64,000 bases of DNA from Serinicoccus hydrothermalis (GTDB taxonomy: Bacteria > Actinomycetota > Actinomycetes > Actinomycetales > Dermatophilaceae), in contig NZ_CP014989.1 of NCBI RefSeq assembly GCF_001685415.1, forward strand, positions 186,001 to 250,000. Direction: 5' to 3'. The stretch's first letter is position 1; each line of letters begins with the position of its first letter. Below are positions 1 through 9,527 of the stretch, in pieces. The position numbers were made by a program, and so were the translations under genes. The notes beneath the pieces were generated by a model. That model made no database searches, was not told the origin of the DNA, and saw only the letters and a program-made list of their open reading frames with translations.

Positions 1-1341
<1,341 letters not shown>

Positions 1342-1467
1342 AAACACACCCACAGGGGGCTTCGCCCCCCGTGAACCCCCGAAGACACACAGACTGCTCG
1401 CGTCCACTGCACGGTTCCCGACCCACAAACACACCCCCACCACGCGTGTGTGAACATGGTCGATATT
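1342..1467 (+). other. 23S-5S internal transcribed spacer
   Basis: Spacer of about 126 bases between the 23S and 5S genes. It contains a short GC hairpin at about 1355-1369 (GGGGGC, loop TTC, GCCCCC), a plausible processing or stabilising stem. No tRNA gene is present. Confidence 0.7.
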
Positions 1468-1586
1468 GTTACGGCGGTCATAGCGTCAGGGAAACGCCCG
1501 GTCACATTCCGAACCCGGAAGCTAAGCCTGACAGCGCCGATGGTACTGCACCGGAAACAGTGTGGGAGAGTAGGACACCGCCGGAC
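1468..1586 (+). rRNA. rrf: 5S ribosomal RNA
   Basis: About 119 bases with the typical actinobacterial 5S core: it starts GTTACGGCGG, has ACGCCCGG then CATTCCGAACCCGGAAGC, CGCCGATGGTACTGC, and ends GTGGGAGAGTAGGACACC GCCGG. The 5' GTTACGGCGG pairs with the 3' CCGCCGGAC to form helix I. It is the last gene of the rrn operon. Ends are accurate to a few bases. Confidence 0.95.
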
Positions 1587-1596
1587 CACTATTCAC

Positions 1597-1630
1597 CGAA
1601 AGGGCCCACCCACCAGGGTGGGCCCTTTCG
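1597..1630 (+). terminator. Strong hairpin after the rrn operon
   Basis: A perfect 15-bp stem (CGAAAGGGCCCACCC at 1597-1611 and its complement at 1616-1630) with the four-base loop ACCA. It starts about ten bases after 5S, the expected place for an rrn terminator. There is no T tract, which is common for actinobacterial terminators. Confidence 0.85.
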
Positions 1631-1703
1631 CATGTCCGGGGCCGGCACCCTCGCCCGTCCTGAGAGGATGGGACCCGACAGCAGCTTGAGGAGAGGAACG
1701 CAC

Positions 1704-2612
1704 GTGGACGAGCGTCGTCAGACCGGTCGCCGTGGCCCCGAGCGCGGCGAGCGCCGTGGAGCAGGGCGTGGTGCCCCCGAGCGGGGGCGTGAGGATCGGG
1801 GTCGTGGGGGCCCGGCCTCACCGGAGCGGCCTGCTCGGGACGACCGCGACATCCGGCGCCCGCCACGGGTCCCAGAGCCGCCGCTGCCCGAGGATGCGGA
1901 CGCAGGCGGCCTGGACCGCTCGCTCCGCTCGGAGCTGCGGACGCTGAGCAAGGAGAACGCGGAGGGTGTGGGCGGTCACCTCGTCATGGTCGGCCGGGCG
2001 CTCGACGCGGAGGACTTCGACCTCGCCCTGGCCCATGCCGAGGCCGCGGCGCGGCGCGCCGGTCGCGTGGCGGGCGTGCGGGAGGCGCTCGGGGTGGTGC
2101 ACTACCGGCGCGGCGAGTGGGCCAAGGCGCTGGCCGAGCTCCGGACCGCGCGCCGGCTGAGCGGCTCCCAGCACCTGCTGCCGCTGCTCGCGGACGTCGA
2201 GCGGGGCCTCGGCCGCCCGGAGCGGGCGCTGGAGCTCGCGGCCACCCCGGAGGCGGCCCAGCTGGGCCCGGCCGAGCTGGTGGAGCTGGCCATCGTCGTC
2301 GCTGGGGCCAGGGGCGACCTCGGGCAGCACTCCGCTGCCGTCCTGCACCTGGCGGAGCCGGCCCGCCGCAGCACCGCGAAGCAGCCCTGGGCCGCGCGGT
2401 TGCGCTACGCCTACGCCGCGGCGCTGGAGGCCGACGGTCAGGACGAGCAGGCGCAGGAGTGGTATGCCCGGGCCGCCGAGGTGGACGCCCTGGGCGAGAC
2501 GGACGCGGCCGAGCTGCTGGGCCGCGGCGACGACACCTGGGTGGTCGACCTCGGGGACGACGAGGACGACGACGCCGCTCCGGACGGCACCGAGGAGGTC
2601 CGGGACTCGTGA
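1704..2612 (+). CDS. TPR-repeat protein (Rv1691-like)
   Basis: A 302-residue protein starting at GTG 1704 behind the Shine-Dalgarno GAGGAGAGGA at 1689-1698; the open frame extends further upstream, but that would run through the 5S gene. Residues 1-70 are low-complexity Arg/Gly/Glu/Pro. Residues 85-280 look like helical tetratricopeptide repeats (pattern ALAHAEAAARRAGR, YRRGEWAKALAELRTA, YAAALEADGQDEQAQEWYARA). The C terminus is very acidic (DLGDDEDDD). By gene order it matches the TPR protein that precedes the HAD phosphatase and tlyA in mycobacteria. Function is unknown; TPRs suggest protein-protein contacts. It shares GTGA with the next gene and begins the 1.7-13.1 kb operon. Confidence 0.85.
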   Translation: MDERRQTGRRGPERGERRGAGRGAPERGREDRGRGGPASPERPARDDRDIRRPPRVPEPPLPEDADAGGLDRSLRSELRTLSKENAEGVGGHLVMVGRALDAEDFDLALAHAEAAARRAGRVAGVREALGVVHYRRGEWAKALAELRTARRLSGSQHLLPLLADVERGLGRPERALELAATPEAAQLGPAELVELAIVVAGARGDLGQHSAAVLHLAEPARRSTAKQPWAARLRYAYAAALEADGQDEQAQEWYARAAEVDALGETDAAELLGRGDDTWVVDLGDDEDDDAAPDGTEEVRDS

Positions 2613-3439
2613 TCACCGGCATGCTGTGCGACCTCGACGGTGTGGTCTACCGCGCGCACGAGGCGTGCGAGGGCGCGGTCGAGGCCCTGGCCGACGCGCG
2701 GGACGCCGGCGTCCGGATCCTCTACCTCACCAACAACGCCTCCCGCACCCCGCAGGAGGTCGCCGACCAGCTCAGCGACCTCGGGGTGCAGGCAGGGCCG
2801 GAGGACGTGCTCACCGCGTCGCAGGTCGCGGCCGCGGTGCTGCAGGAGCAGCGTGCCGACCTCCTGGACGACGGTCACGTGCTCGCGGTCGGCGGCCCCG
2901 GCGTCGCGGACGCCCTGCGCGAGGCCGGCTTCTCGACCCTCACCCCGCACGAGGTCGCCGACGCCGCCCGCCGGGGCGAGACGCCGGCGATCGGGGCCGT
3001 GGTCCAGGGCTACGGGCCGCAGGTGGGCGTGGCCGACCTGACGGAGGCAGCCTACGCCCTGCGCTCGGGGGCCGACTGGATCGCGACCAACGACGACGCC
3101 ACGCTCCCGACCGAGCGCGGGCAGGCTCCGGGCAACGGCTCCCTGGTCGCCGCTGTCGCGCACGCGACCGGGGCGACGCCGCTGGTCGTCGGCAAGCCGC
3201 ACGCGCCGGCCTACCACGCGGCCCTGGACCGGCTGGGCACCTCGCCGGAGGACACGCTCATGGTGGGCGACCGGCTGGAGACCGACATCGCCGGGGCCGG
3301 GGCGACCGGGCTGCGCAGCGCCCTGGTGCTCACGGGCGTCTCGACGCGTGCGGAGGCGCGAGAGGCGCCGGAGGGACAACGACCGGACCGGGTCGCGGAG
3401 ACGATGCTGGACCTGACCGACCTCTGGAGGACCACATGA
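2609..3439 (+). CDS. HAD-IIA family sugar/glycerol phosphatase
   Basis: A 276-residue HAD phosphatase of the NagD/IIA class. Motif I is CDLDGVVY (nucleophile D8, acid D10), motif II is YLTNNAS, motif III lies at VVGKP, and motif IV is MVGDRLETDI with acidic Mg ligands. The cap is the C2a type. In Mycobacterium tuberculosis the syntenic gene (Rv1692) is a glycerol-3-phosphate phosphatase used in phospholipid recycling; that role here is inferred from family and position. GTG 2609 overlaps the upstream stop as GTGA; an in-frame ATG at 2621 is a possible alternative start. It is coupled to the 69-residue gene by ATGA. Confidence 0.9.
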   Translation: MITGMLCDLDGVVYRAHEACEGAVEALADARDAGVRILYLTNNASRTPQEVADQLSDLGVQAGPEDVLTASQVAAAVLQEQRADLLDDGHVLAVGGPGVADALREAGFSTLTPHEVADAARRGETPAIGAVVQGYGPQVGVADLTEAAYALRSGADWIATNDDATLPTERGQAPGNGSLVAAVAHATGATPLVVGKPHAPAYHAALDRLGTSPEDTLMVGDRLETDIAGAGATGLRSALVLTGVSTRAEAREAPEGQRPDRVAETMLDLTDLWRTT

Positions 3440-3645
3440 GCGAGCAGCAGGGATCAGAGCAGCGCCCGAGGACCGGCGACGACACCGTCGACGCCGCCCT
3501 GGACCGGCTGGACCAGGCCCTCGCGCAGGACGACGAGGGCGCACCCGACGCCCTGGCCCGGGCCCACCGCGACCTGCAGCAGCGGTTGCACGACCCGTCT
3601 CCTGCCGGTCCAGGGACGAGCGACGGCTCACCAGCCGAGAGGTGA
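3436..3645 (+). CDS. Small conserved-position protein of unknown function, 69 aa
   Basis: A 69-residue acidic, helical protein locked between the HAD phosphatase and tlyA, with 4-bp overlaps on both sides (ATGA at 3436, GTGA at 3642). A short amphipathic heptad-like stretch, TVDAALDRLDQALAQ, is followed by a second helix, LARAHRDLQQRLHD. It has no signal peptide or membrane segment. Mycobacteria carry a similarly small gene in the same slot (Rv1693), so it is real rather than a shadow. I do not recognise a function; the helix pattern would suit a small adaptor of a neighbouring enzyme. Confidence 0.8.
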   Translation: MSEQQGSEQRPRTGDDTVDAALDRLDQALAQDDEGAPDALARAHRDLQQRLHDPSPAGPGTSDGSPAER

Positions 3646-4505
3646 GCACCCGTCTGGACCGAGCCCTGGTGCAGCGCGGCCTGGCCCCGACCCGCACCCA
3701 GGCGCAGCTGCTGGTGCGGGACGGCCTCGTGCACGTCGACGGGGAGGAGACCCGGCGGGCGGCACACCCCGTCCCGGACGACGCAGAGATCACCGTCGTC
3801 GGTGCCGGGACGGGCACCGAGGCCGAGTGGGTGCGCCGCGGCTGGGTCGGGAGAGGGGCGGTCAAGCTCGCGGCCGCCCTCGAGGCCTGGCCGGATCTCG
3901 TCGTGCGGGGCCGCCGGTGCCTCGACGTGGGCGCGTCGACCGGGGGCTTCACCCAGGTGCTCCTCGAGCACGGGGCCGCGAGCGTGGTCGCGCTCGACGT
4001 GGGCCACGACCAGCTGGCGCAGGCGCTGCGGGACGACCCCCGCGTCCTCGACCTCTCGGGGGTCTCGGTCCGCGACGTCGACGAGGACGCCGTCGGCGGG
4101 CCGGTCGACGTGCTCGTCGGCGACCTGTCCTTCATCTCCCTGCGCCTGGTCCTGCCGGTCCTCGCCGGTCTCGTCCGGCGGGACGGAGACCTCGTCCTGC
4201 TCGTCAAGCCGCAGTTCGAGGTGGGGGCCGACGCCCTCGGGCGCGGCGGGGTGGTGCGCTCGGCACGCCAGCGCGAGGAGGTCCTGCTGGCCCTGGACGA
4301 CGAGGCACGCCGGTGCGGCCTCGCGCCGCAGGACCTGCGGCGTTCCCCGCTGCGCGGGGGCACGGGCAACGTGGAGTTCCTCTGGCGGCTGCGCCGGTGC
4401 AGCCACCCCGCCCCCTGCCCTCCCTCAGCAGGCATGATGGGGTGCGGACCCGGGCGCACGCAGATGGCCGCCCTGGCACGCACCCGAGCACAGGAGGACG
4501 GATGA
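3642..4505 (+). CDS. tlyA: TlyA-type rRNA 2'-O-methyltransferase
   Basis: A 287-residue S4-FtsJ fusion. Residues 1-60 are an S4 RNA-binding domain (RLDRALVQRGL, LVRDGLVHVDG). From about residue 60 a Rossmann methyltransferase follows, with the SAM motif CLDVGASTGGFTQVLL, DVLVGDLSFISL and the catalytic-lysine strand LLVKPQFEVG. The family 2'-O-methylates 16S rRNA C1409 and 23S rRNA C1920 (E. coli numbers) and gives capreomycin sensitivity. The C-terminal tail after residue 255 (CSHPAPCPPSAG onward) is not family-like and may simply reflect the frame running on to the nadK overlap. GTG 3642 overlaps the preceding stop and the gene is coupled to nadK by ATGA. Confidence 0.93.
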   Translation: MSTRLDRALVQRGLAPTRTQAQLLVRDGLVHVDGEETRRAAHPVPDDAEITVVGAGTGTEAEWVRRGWVGRGAVKLAAALEAWPDLVVRGRRCLDVGASTGGFTQVLLEHGAASVVALDVGHDQLAQALRDDPRVLDLSGVSVRDVDEDAVGGPVDVLVGDLSFISLRLVLPVLAGLVRRDGDLVLLVKPQFEVGADALGRGGVVRSARQREEVLLALDDEARRCGLAPQDLRRSPLRGGTGNVEFLWRLRRCSHPAPCPPSAGMMGCGPGRTQMAALARTRAQEDG

Positions 4506-5431
4506 GTCGGCGCATCATGCTGGTCACCCATCCGACGCGCCCGGACATGCCCGAGCTCGCGGGCGTCTTCGCCGAGCGGCTGGGCCGTCACGGGATCGAG
4601 GTGGAGACCGTCCCGGAGGCCGACCCGACCCACCAGGTGGTCACCGACAGCGAGGTGGTCGCGCTCAAGAGCCCAGTGCCGCCGCACGTGGACGCGGCCG
4701 GGTGCGAGCTCGTCGTGGTGTTCGGCGGGGACGGCACGATCCTGCGCGGGGCGGAGATCGCACGACCCGCGGGGACACCGTTGCTCGGCGTCAACCTCGG
4801 CCGGGTGGGCTTCCTCGCCGAGGCGGAGAAGGACGACATCGCCGCGATCATCGAGCGCATCGTCGCGCGTGACTACCAGGTGGAGGAGCGGATGACCCTC
4901 GAGGTCGACGTCCTCCACGACGGCCGGGTGGTCTGCCACAACTGGGCGCTCAACGAGGCCAGCGTGGAGAAGTCCGCCCGCGAGCGGATGCTCGAGCTCG
5001 CCGTGGAGGTGGACGGACGGCCGCTGTCCACCTGGGGCTGCGACGGGGTCGTCATGGCGACGCCGACCGGCTCGACCGCGTATGCCTTCTCCGGCGGCGG
5101 GCCGGTCGTGTGGCCCGACGTGGAGGCCCTCTTGGTGGTGCCCATCTCGGCACACGCGCTCTTCGCCCGCCCGGTCGTGCTGAGCCCGGAGGCGCACCTC
5201 GCGGTCGAGGTCGTCCCGCACAGCCACGTCACCGGCGTCATGTGGTGCGACGGACGCCGCACCGTCGAGCTGCCGCCCGGCGCACGCATCGAGGTGCGCC
5301 GCTCGGACACGCCGGTCCGGCTGGCGCGGCTGGGGGTCGAACCGTTCACCGACCGTCTGGTCGCCAAGTTCGCCCTGCCCGTGTCCGGGTGGCGCGGTCC
5401 GGCGAGCGGCCCTCCCGGGGGGCGCCGGTGA
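4502..5431 (+). CDS. nadK: NAD kinase
   Basis: A 309-residue ATP/polyphosphate-dependent NAD kinase that makes NADP. The catalytic GGDGT motif is at residues 75-79, with D77 as the base. The NE/D motif is in WALNEAS, and the NAD-binding glycine loop is CDGVVMATPTGSTAYAFS. ATG 4502 overlaps the tlyA stop (ATGA), and the stop overlaps the recN GTG. The order tlyA-nadK-recN is conserved in actinobacteria. The frame continues about 20 residues of Gly/Pro/Arg-rich tail past the last conserved strand. Confidence 0.95.
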   Translation: MSRRIMLVTHPTRPDMPELAGVFAERLGRHGIEVETVPEADPTHQVVTDSEVVALKSPVPPHVDAAGCELVVVFGGDGTILRGAEIARPAGTPLLGVNLGRVGFLAEAEKDDIAAIIERIVARDYQVEERMTLEVDVLHDGRVVCHNWALNEASVEKSARERMLELAVEVDGRPLSTWGCDGVVMATPTGSTAYAFSGGGPVVWPDVEALLVVPISAHALFARPVVLSPEAHLAVEVVPHSHVTGVMWCDGRRTVELPPGARIEVRRSDTPVRLARLGVEPFTDRLVAKFALPVSGWRGPASGPPGGRR

Positions 5432-7278
5432 CGCTGCGCCGGATCCGCATCCAGCAGCTGGGCGTCATCGAGGAGGCCGAGCTCGACCTGGCCCCCGGCC
5501 TCAACGTCATCACGGGGGAGACCGGGGCCGGCAAGACCATGGTCGTCAGCGGTCTGGGCCTGCTGCTCGGCGAGCGGGCGGACGCCGGGCTCGTCCGTGC
5601 CGGGGCCGCGCGCGCCGTGGTCGAGGGTGAGGTCGACGTCCCCGAGGACCACCCGGCGGCCCGCCGCGTCACCGAGGCCGGCGGGGACGCCGCCGACGGT
5701 CTCATCCTCGTGCGCTCGGTGGCCGCCGAGGGGCGCTCCCGCGCCAGCGTCGGAGGCCGCAGCGCCCCGGTGTCGGTGCTCACCGAGGTCGGTGAGCACC
5801 TGGTCGCGGTGCACGGACAGGCCGACCAGTGGCGGCTGCGCAGCGCCGACCAGCACCGGGTCCTCCTGGACGCCGCGGGCGGACCGGGGCTCGCCGGGGC
5901 AGCGCAGCGGTATGCCGCGGCGTGGGACAACTGGCAGGAGAGCCGGCGGCGGCTGCACGAGCTGGGGCGGACCTCCACCGAGCGTTCGCTGCGGGTCGGG
6001 GCGCTGCGCCGTGCCCTGGAGGAGATCGAGCAGGTCGACCCGCGGCCGGGCGAGGAGGACGCCCTCCGCCTCGAGGCGGACCGGCTCACCCACGCCGAGG
6101 ACCTGCGCCGCGCGGCGCAGGAGGCGCACGAGGCGCTGGCCGGTGCGGATCCTGCGAGCGCCGCGACCGAGGCGCCCTCGGTCGCCTCGCTGCTCGCCAC
6201 CGCCACGGACGCGCTCACCCCGGCCGCGGGGCACGACGAGGAGCTCGCGGCGCTCCTGGCCCGGGTCCGCGAGCTGGCCTACCTCGCCACCGACCTGGCC
6301 CCGGACCTCGCGGCCTACGCCTCGGGCGTCGAGGTCGACCCGGAGCGGCTGGATGCCGTGCACGCCCGGCGGGCCGAGCTGACCGGTCTCCTGCGGCGCT
6401 ACGGCACGTCCGCGGAGGAGGTGCTGCGCTTCGCCCAGCAGGCGGCCGCGGAGCTGGACGAGATCGACGTCTCCGACGACGACCTGGCGGAGCTGCGGGC
6501 ACGCAGCGAGCACCTGCGGGGCGAGGTCGCGCGGGCGGGTCAGGAGCTCAGCACGCTGCGTGCGGAGACCGCGCGACGGGTGGGGGAGGCCGTCACCGAG
6601 GAGCTGGCCCACCTGGCCATGGGTTCGGCGACCGTCGTGGTCGACGTCGCTCACCGCGCGGCCGGGCACGAGGCCGGGCACAAGGACAGGGACGGCGGCA
6701 GCGACGGCGAGGACGCCGCCGACGACGGGACGGCGGACCCGGCAACGGCCAGCGGCGGGGAGGCGTCCGGCAGCACGGTCGAGCTCGTGGACGGCGCCCG
6801 GGTGCGCGCCTGGCGGCACGGTCTCGACGTCGTCGAGATCCGGCTCGCCGCCAACCCCGGGGCCCCGGCACGCTCGGTGACCCGCGCCGCGTCCGGCGGT
6901 GAGCTCTCGCGGGTCATGCTCGCGCTGGAGCTGGTGTGCGGTGCCGGGGCGGCGCCGACCTACGTCTTCGACGAGGTGGACGCCGGTGTCGGGGGCGCGG
7001 CGGCCCTGGACCTCGGGGCCCGCCTCGCGCGGCTGGCCCGGCAGGCCCAGGTCGTGGTGGTCACCCACCTGGGGCAGGTGGCCGCGTATGCCGACCAGCA
7101 CCTGGTCGTCCGCAAGAGCACGGACGGCCAGGTCACGAGCAGCGGCGTCGTCGTCGTGGACGGCCCGGAGCGGGAGGCCGAGCTGGCCCGCATGCTGGGC
7201 GGCGTGGCCGACTCGGGTGCCGCCCTCGAGCACGCCCGGGAGCTGCTCGCGCAGCGTGGCGCCGTGGGTGCCGGATGA
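5428..7278 (+). CDS. recN: DNA repair protein RecN
   Basis: A 616-residue SMC-like ATPase acting in recombinational double-strand-break repair. Walker A is GETGAGKT at residues 30-37. The ABC signature ASGGELSRVMLALEL and Walker B TYVFDEVDAGVGG lie in the C-terminal lobe (about residues 488-525), followed by VTHLGQVAAYADQHLVV. The coiled-coil arms in between are Ala/Glu/Leu/Arg-rich. An odd acidic low-complexity stretch (about residues 410-450, HKDRDGGSDGEDAADDG and onward) sits just before the C-terminal ATPase lobe. GTG 5428 overlaps the nadK stop; the gene is coupled to steA by ATGA. Confidence 0.95.
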   Translation: MTLRRIRIQQLGVIEEAELDLAPGLNVITGETGAGKTMVVSGLGLLLGERADAGLVRAGAARAVVEGEVDVPEDHPAARRVTEAGGDAADGLILVRSVAAEGRSRASVGGRSAPVSVLTEVGEHLVAVHGQADQWRLRSADQHRVLLDAAGGPGLAGAAQRYAAAWDNWQESRRRLHELGRTSTERSLRVGALRRALEEIEQVDPRPGEEDALRLEADRLTHAEDLRRAAQEAHEALAGADPASAATEAPSVASLLATATDALTPAAGHDEELAALLARVRELAYLATDLAPDLAAYASGVEVDPERLDAVHARRAELTGLLRRYGTSAEEVLRFAQQAAAELDEIDVSDDDLAELRARSEHLRGEVARAGQELSTLRAETARRVGEAVTEELAHLAMGSATVVVDVAHRAAGHEAGHKDRDGGSDGEDAADDGTADPATASGGEASGSTVELVDGARVRAWRHGLDVVEIRLAANPGAPARSVTRAASGGELSRVMLALELVCGAGAAPTYVFDEVDAGVGGAAALDLGARLARLARQAQVVVVTHLGQVAAYADQHLVVRKSTDGQVTSSGVVVVDGPEREAELARMLGGVADSGAALEHARELLAQRGAVGAG

Positions 7279-8447
7279 ACGGGCGACGATCCCGGTCCCC
7301 CGACCCCGACGTGCCGCTGAGCGGCACGGTGCGGGTGGACCCGCGCACCAAGCGGCTCACCTCCCGCCTGCAGGCGGGCGACGTCGCCGTCATCGACCAC
7401 GCCGACCTCGACCAGGTGAGCGCCAACGCGCTGGTCGCCTGCCGCCCGGCGGCGGTCGTCAACGCCGCCGCCTCGACGACCGGGGCCTACCCCAACATGG
7501 GCCCGCAGATCCTCCTGGACGCCGGCATACCCCTGCTCGACGCCGCCGGACCGGAGGTCATGAGCCTCGAGGAGGGCTCGCACGCCACCGTCGTCGGCGA
7601 CCAGGTGCGCGTCGACGGCGTCGTCGTCGCCGAGGCGACCCGCCTGACCGCGGACATGGTCGCGCAGAGTCGGGAACGGGCCCGCGACAACCTGTCGGAG
7701 CAGATCGAGGCCTTCTCCCACAACACGATGGAGTACGTCCGGGCCGAGCGGGAGCTCCTGCTGGACGGGATCGGGATCCCCGAGCTGCGCACCGACTTCA
7801 CCGGGCGGTACGCGCTCGTCGTCGTGCGCGGCTACCACTACAAGGAGGACCTGCAGACGCTGCGTCCCTTCCTGCGCGAGGCCCGGCCCGTGCTCATCGG
7901 GGTCGACGGCGGTGCGGACGCGCTGCTGGAGATGGGGCACCGCCCCGACCTGGTCGTCGGCGACATGGACTCGGTCTCCGACGCCGCGCTCACCAGCGGC
8001 GCCGAGCTCGTGGTCCACGCCTACCGCGACGGGCGTGCCCCCGGCCTGGAGCGCGTCGAGGCCCTGGGCGTGACCGACGCCGTCGTCCTGCCCGCACCGG
8101 GGACCAGCGAGGACATCGCCATGCTCATCGCCGACGAGCTCGGTGCCGAGCTCATCGTGGCGGTCGGCAGCCACGCCACGCTGGTCGAGTTCCTCGACAA
8201 GGGCCGCCAGGGGATGGCCAGCACCTTCCTCACCCGGCTGCGGGTCGGCAGCAAGCTCGTCGACGCCAAGGGGGTGAGCCTGCTCTACCGCTCCCGCGTC
8301 CCTGCCGTGTCCCTGGTATGGCTGGTGCTGGCGGGTCTGCTCGCCCTGCTGGTGGCGCTGGCCGTCACCCCCGGCGGACGGGCCCTGCTCGGGGTGCTGG
8401 CCGTACGATGGGACGACGTCTGGGCTTGGATCGAGGGGCTGTTCTGA
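7275..8447 (+). CDS. steA: Cell-separation protein SteA
   Basis: A 390-residue protein with a thiamine-pyrophosphokinase-like nucleotide-binding fold (GVDGGADALLEMGHRPDLVVGDMDS, split here as GVDGGADALLEMG and HRPDLVVGDMDS) and one C-terminal transmembrane helix at about 338-362 (SLVWLVLAGLLALLVALAV). SteA and SteB of Corynebacterium glutamicum act in daughter-cell separation; the next gene here is the SteB partner. Position after recN matches Rv1697. ATG 7275 overlaps the recN stop. Whether it binds a nucleotide is unknown, as the family is thought not to make thiamine diphosphate. Confidence 0.9.
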   Translation: MNGRRSRSPDPDVPLSGTVRVDPRTKRLTSRLQAGDVAVIDHADLDQVSANALVACRPAAVVNAAASTTGAYPNMGPQILLDAGIPLLDAAGPEVMSLEEGSHATVVGDQVRVDGVVVAEATRLTADMVAQSRERARDNLSEQIEAFSHNTMEYVRAERELLLDGIGIPELRTDFTGRYALVVVRGYHYKEDLQTLRPFLREARPVLIGVDGGADALLEMGHRPDLVVGDMDSVSDAALTSGAELVVHAYRDGRAPGLERVEALGVTDAVVLPAPGTSEDIAMLIADELGAELIVAVGSHATLVEFLDKGRQGMASTFLTRLRVGSKLVDAKGVSLLYRSRVPAVSLVWLVLAGLLALLVALAVTPGGRALLGVLAVRWDDVWAWIEGLF

Positions 8448-8450
8448 AAC

Positions 8451-9527
8451 GTGGTCGACTTCCGCTACCACCTGGTGTCGCTCGTCGCGGTCTTCATCGC
8501 GCTGGCGATCGGGATCGTGCTGGGGGCCGGTCCGCTGCGTGAGGGCATCTCGCAGCGGCTCGACGACGAGGTGGCCGAGCTGCGCACCGAGCGCACCGAG
8601 CTGCGCAGCGAACTGGACGTCCAGTCCCGGCAGGCCAGCGCCAAGGACGAGGCGGTCGACCTGCTCAGCCCGCGCGGGGTCGCGGGCACGCTCAACGGCA
8701 TCAGGGTCGGGCTGGTGCTCCTGCCCGGCGCGGACCGCAACCACGTCGCCCAGCTCGAGGATCGGGTGGCGGACGCCGGCGGCACGCTCGCCGTGCAGGT
8801 GGAGGTGGACCAGTCCTTCGAGGCCGGCGACGCCGACCCCGAGGTGCTCGCCGAGGCCGGGTCGCGCCTGGCGCTGCCGGAGGGCGACGGAGGGTCGGAC
8901 GACGACGCCTCCGGCCCGGGCCAGGTGCTCGCCGCGACGCTGGCCGGCGCTGACCGCGAGGGCGAGGCCGGCGCGTGGCTGGCAGCGGGGGAACGGCTGC
9001 GGGACGAGGGATGGATCGACGTGGAGTGGCAGGACGCGCAGGCCCCGGTCACCGACCGCCGGCCGCCGGAGGTGCTGCTCGTCGTGGGCGGTGGGCTGAG
9101 CGCGGCCGAGCTCGCGCCCGAGGACGACGCCGCGCAGGACCGGCTGGCGGTCCGCGAGGAGCTCGTCGAGGGACTGGTCCAGCTGGACGTGCCGCTCGTG
9201 GTGGCCGCAGCCGGGACCGAGGCCGGGGCGCTCACCGAGGGTGGGGGCCAGGACGGCCTGGTCAGCGCCGTGCGCGACGACGGCGCGCTGCGTGGCGAGG
9301 TCTCGACGGTGGACGACCTCGAGGGCGCCAGCGGGCGCGCGGCCGCCGTGCTGGCGCTGGCCTGGGAGCTCCAGGACGAGTCCGGGCACTACGGGCTCGG
9401 TGAGGACGCGCAGTCGCCGGTCCCGGCGCCACCACCGCTGCGGCTGACGTCGGTCCCGGGAACAGGGCAGGAGCCGCCGGCCTCCGACCCGGTGCCCGCC
9501 GACCCCGCGTCGACGACCGCGCCGTGA
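8451..9527 (+). CDS. steB: SteB / MctB-family membrane-anchored protein
   Basis: A 358-residue protein starting at GTG 8451, three bases after the steA stop. The family N terminus VVDFRYHLVSLVAVF leads into one membrane helix (about residues 8-28), then a coiled coil (EVAELRTERTELRSELD) and an extracytoplasmic domain rich in acidic residues. The family is annotated as copper transporter MctB in mycobacteria and as SteB, partner of SteA, in corynebacteria. Pairing with steA favours the cell-separation role. The last 45 residues are a Pro-rich tail. The GTGA overlap couples it to the next gene. Confidence 0.88.
   Translation: MVDFRYHLVSLVAVFIALAIGIVLGAGPLREGISQRLDDEVAELRTERTELRSELDVQSRQASAKDEAVDLLSPRGVAGTLNGIRVGLVLLPGADRNHVAQLEDRVADAGGTLAVQVEVDQSFEAGDADPEVLAEAGSRLALPEGDGGSDDDASGPGQVLAATLAGADREGEAGAWLAAGERLRDEGWIDVEWQDAQAPVTDRRPPEVLLVVGGGLSAAELAPEDDAAQDRLAVREELVEGLVQLDVPLVVAAAGTEAGALTEGGGQDGLVSAVRDDGALRGEVSTVDDLEGASGRAAAVLALAWELQDESGHYGLGEDAQSPVPAPPPLRLTSVPGTGQEPPASDPVPADPASTTAP

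Noticed and set aside
1371-1703. Upstream extension of the TPR protein frame
   Set aside because: It would run through the 5S rRNA gene and its terminator; GTG 1704 has a good ribosome-binding site.
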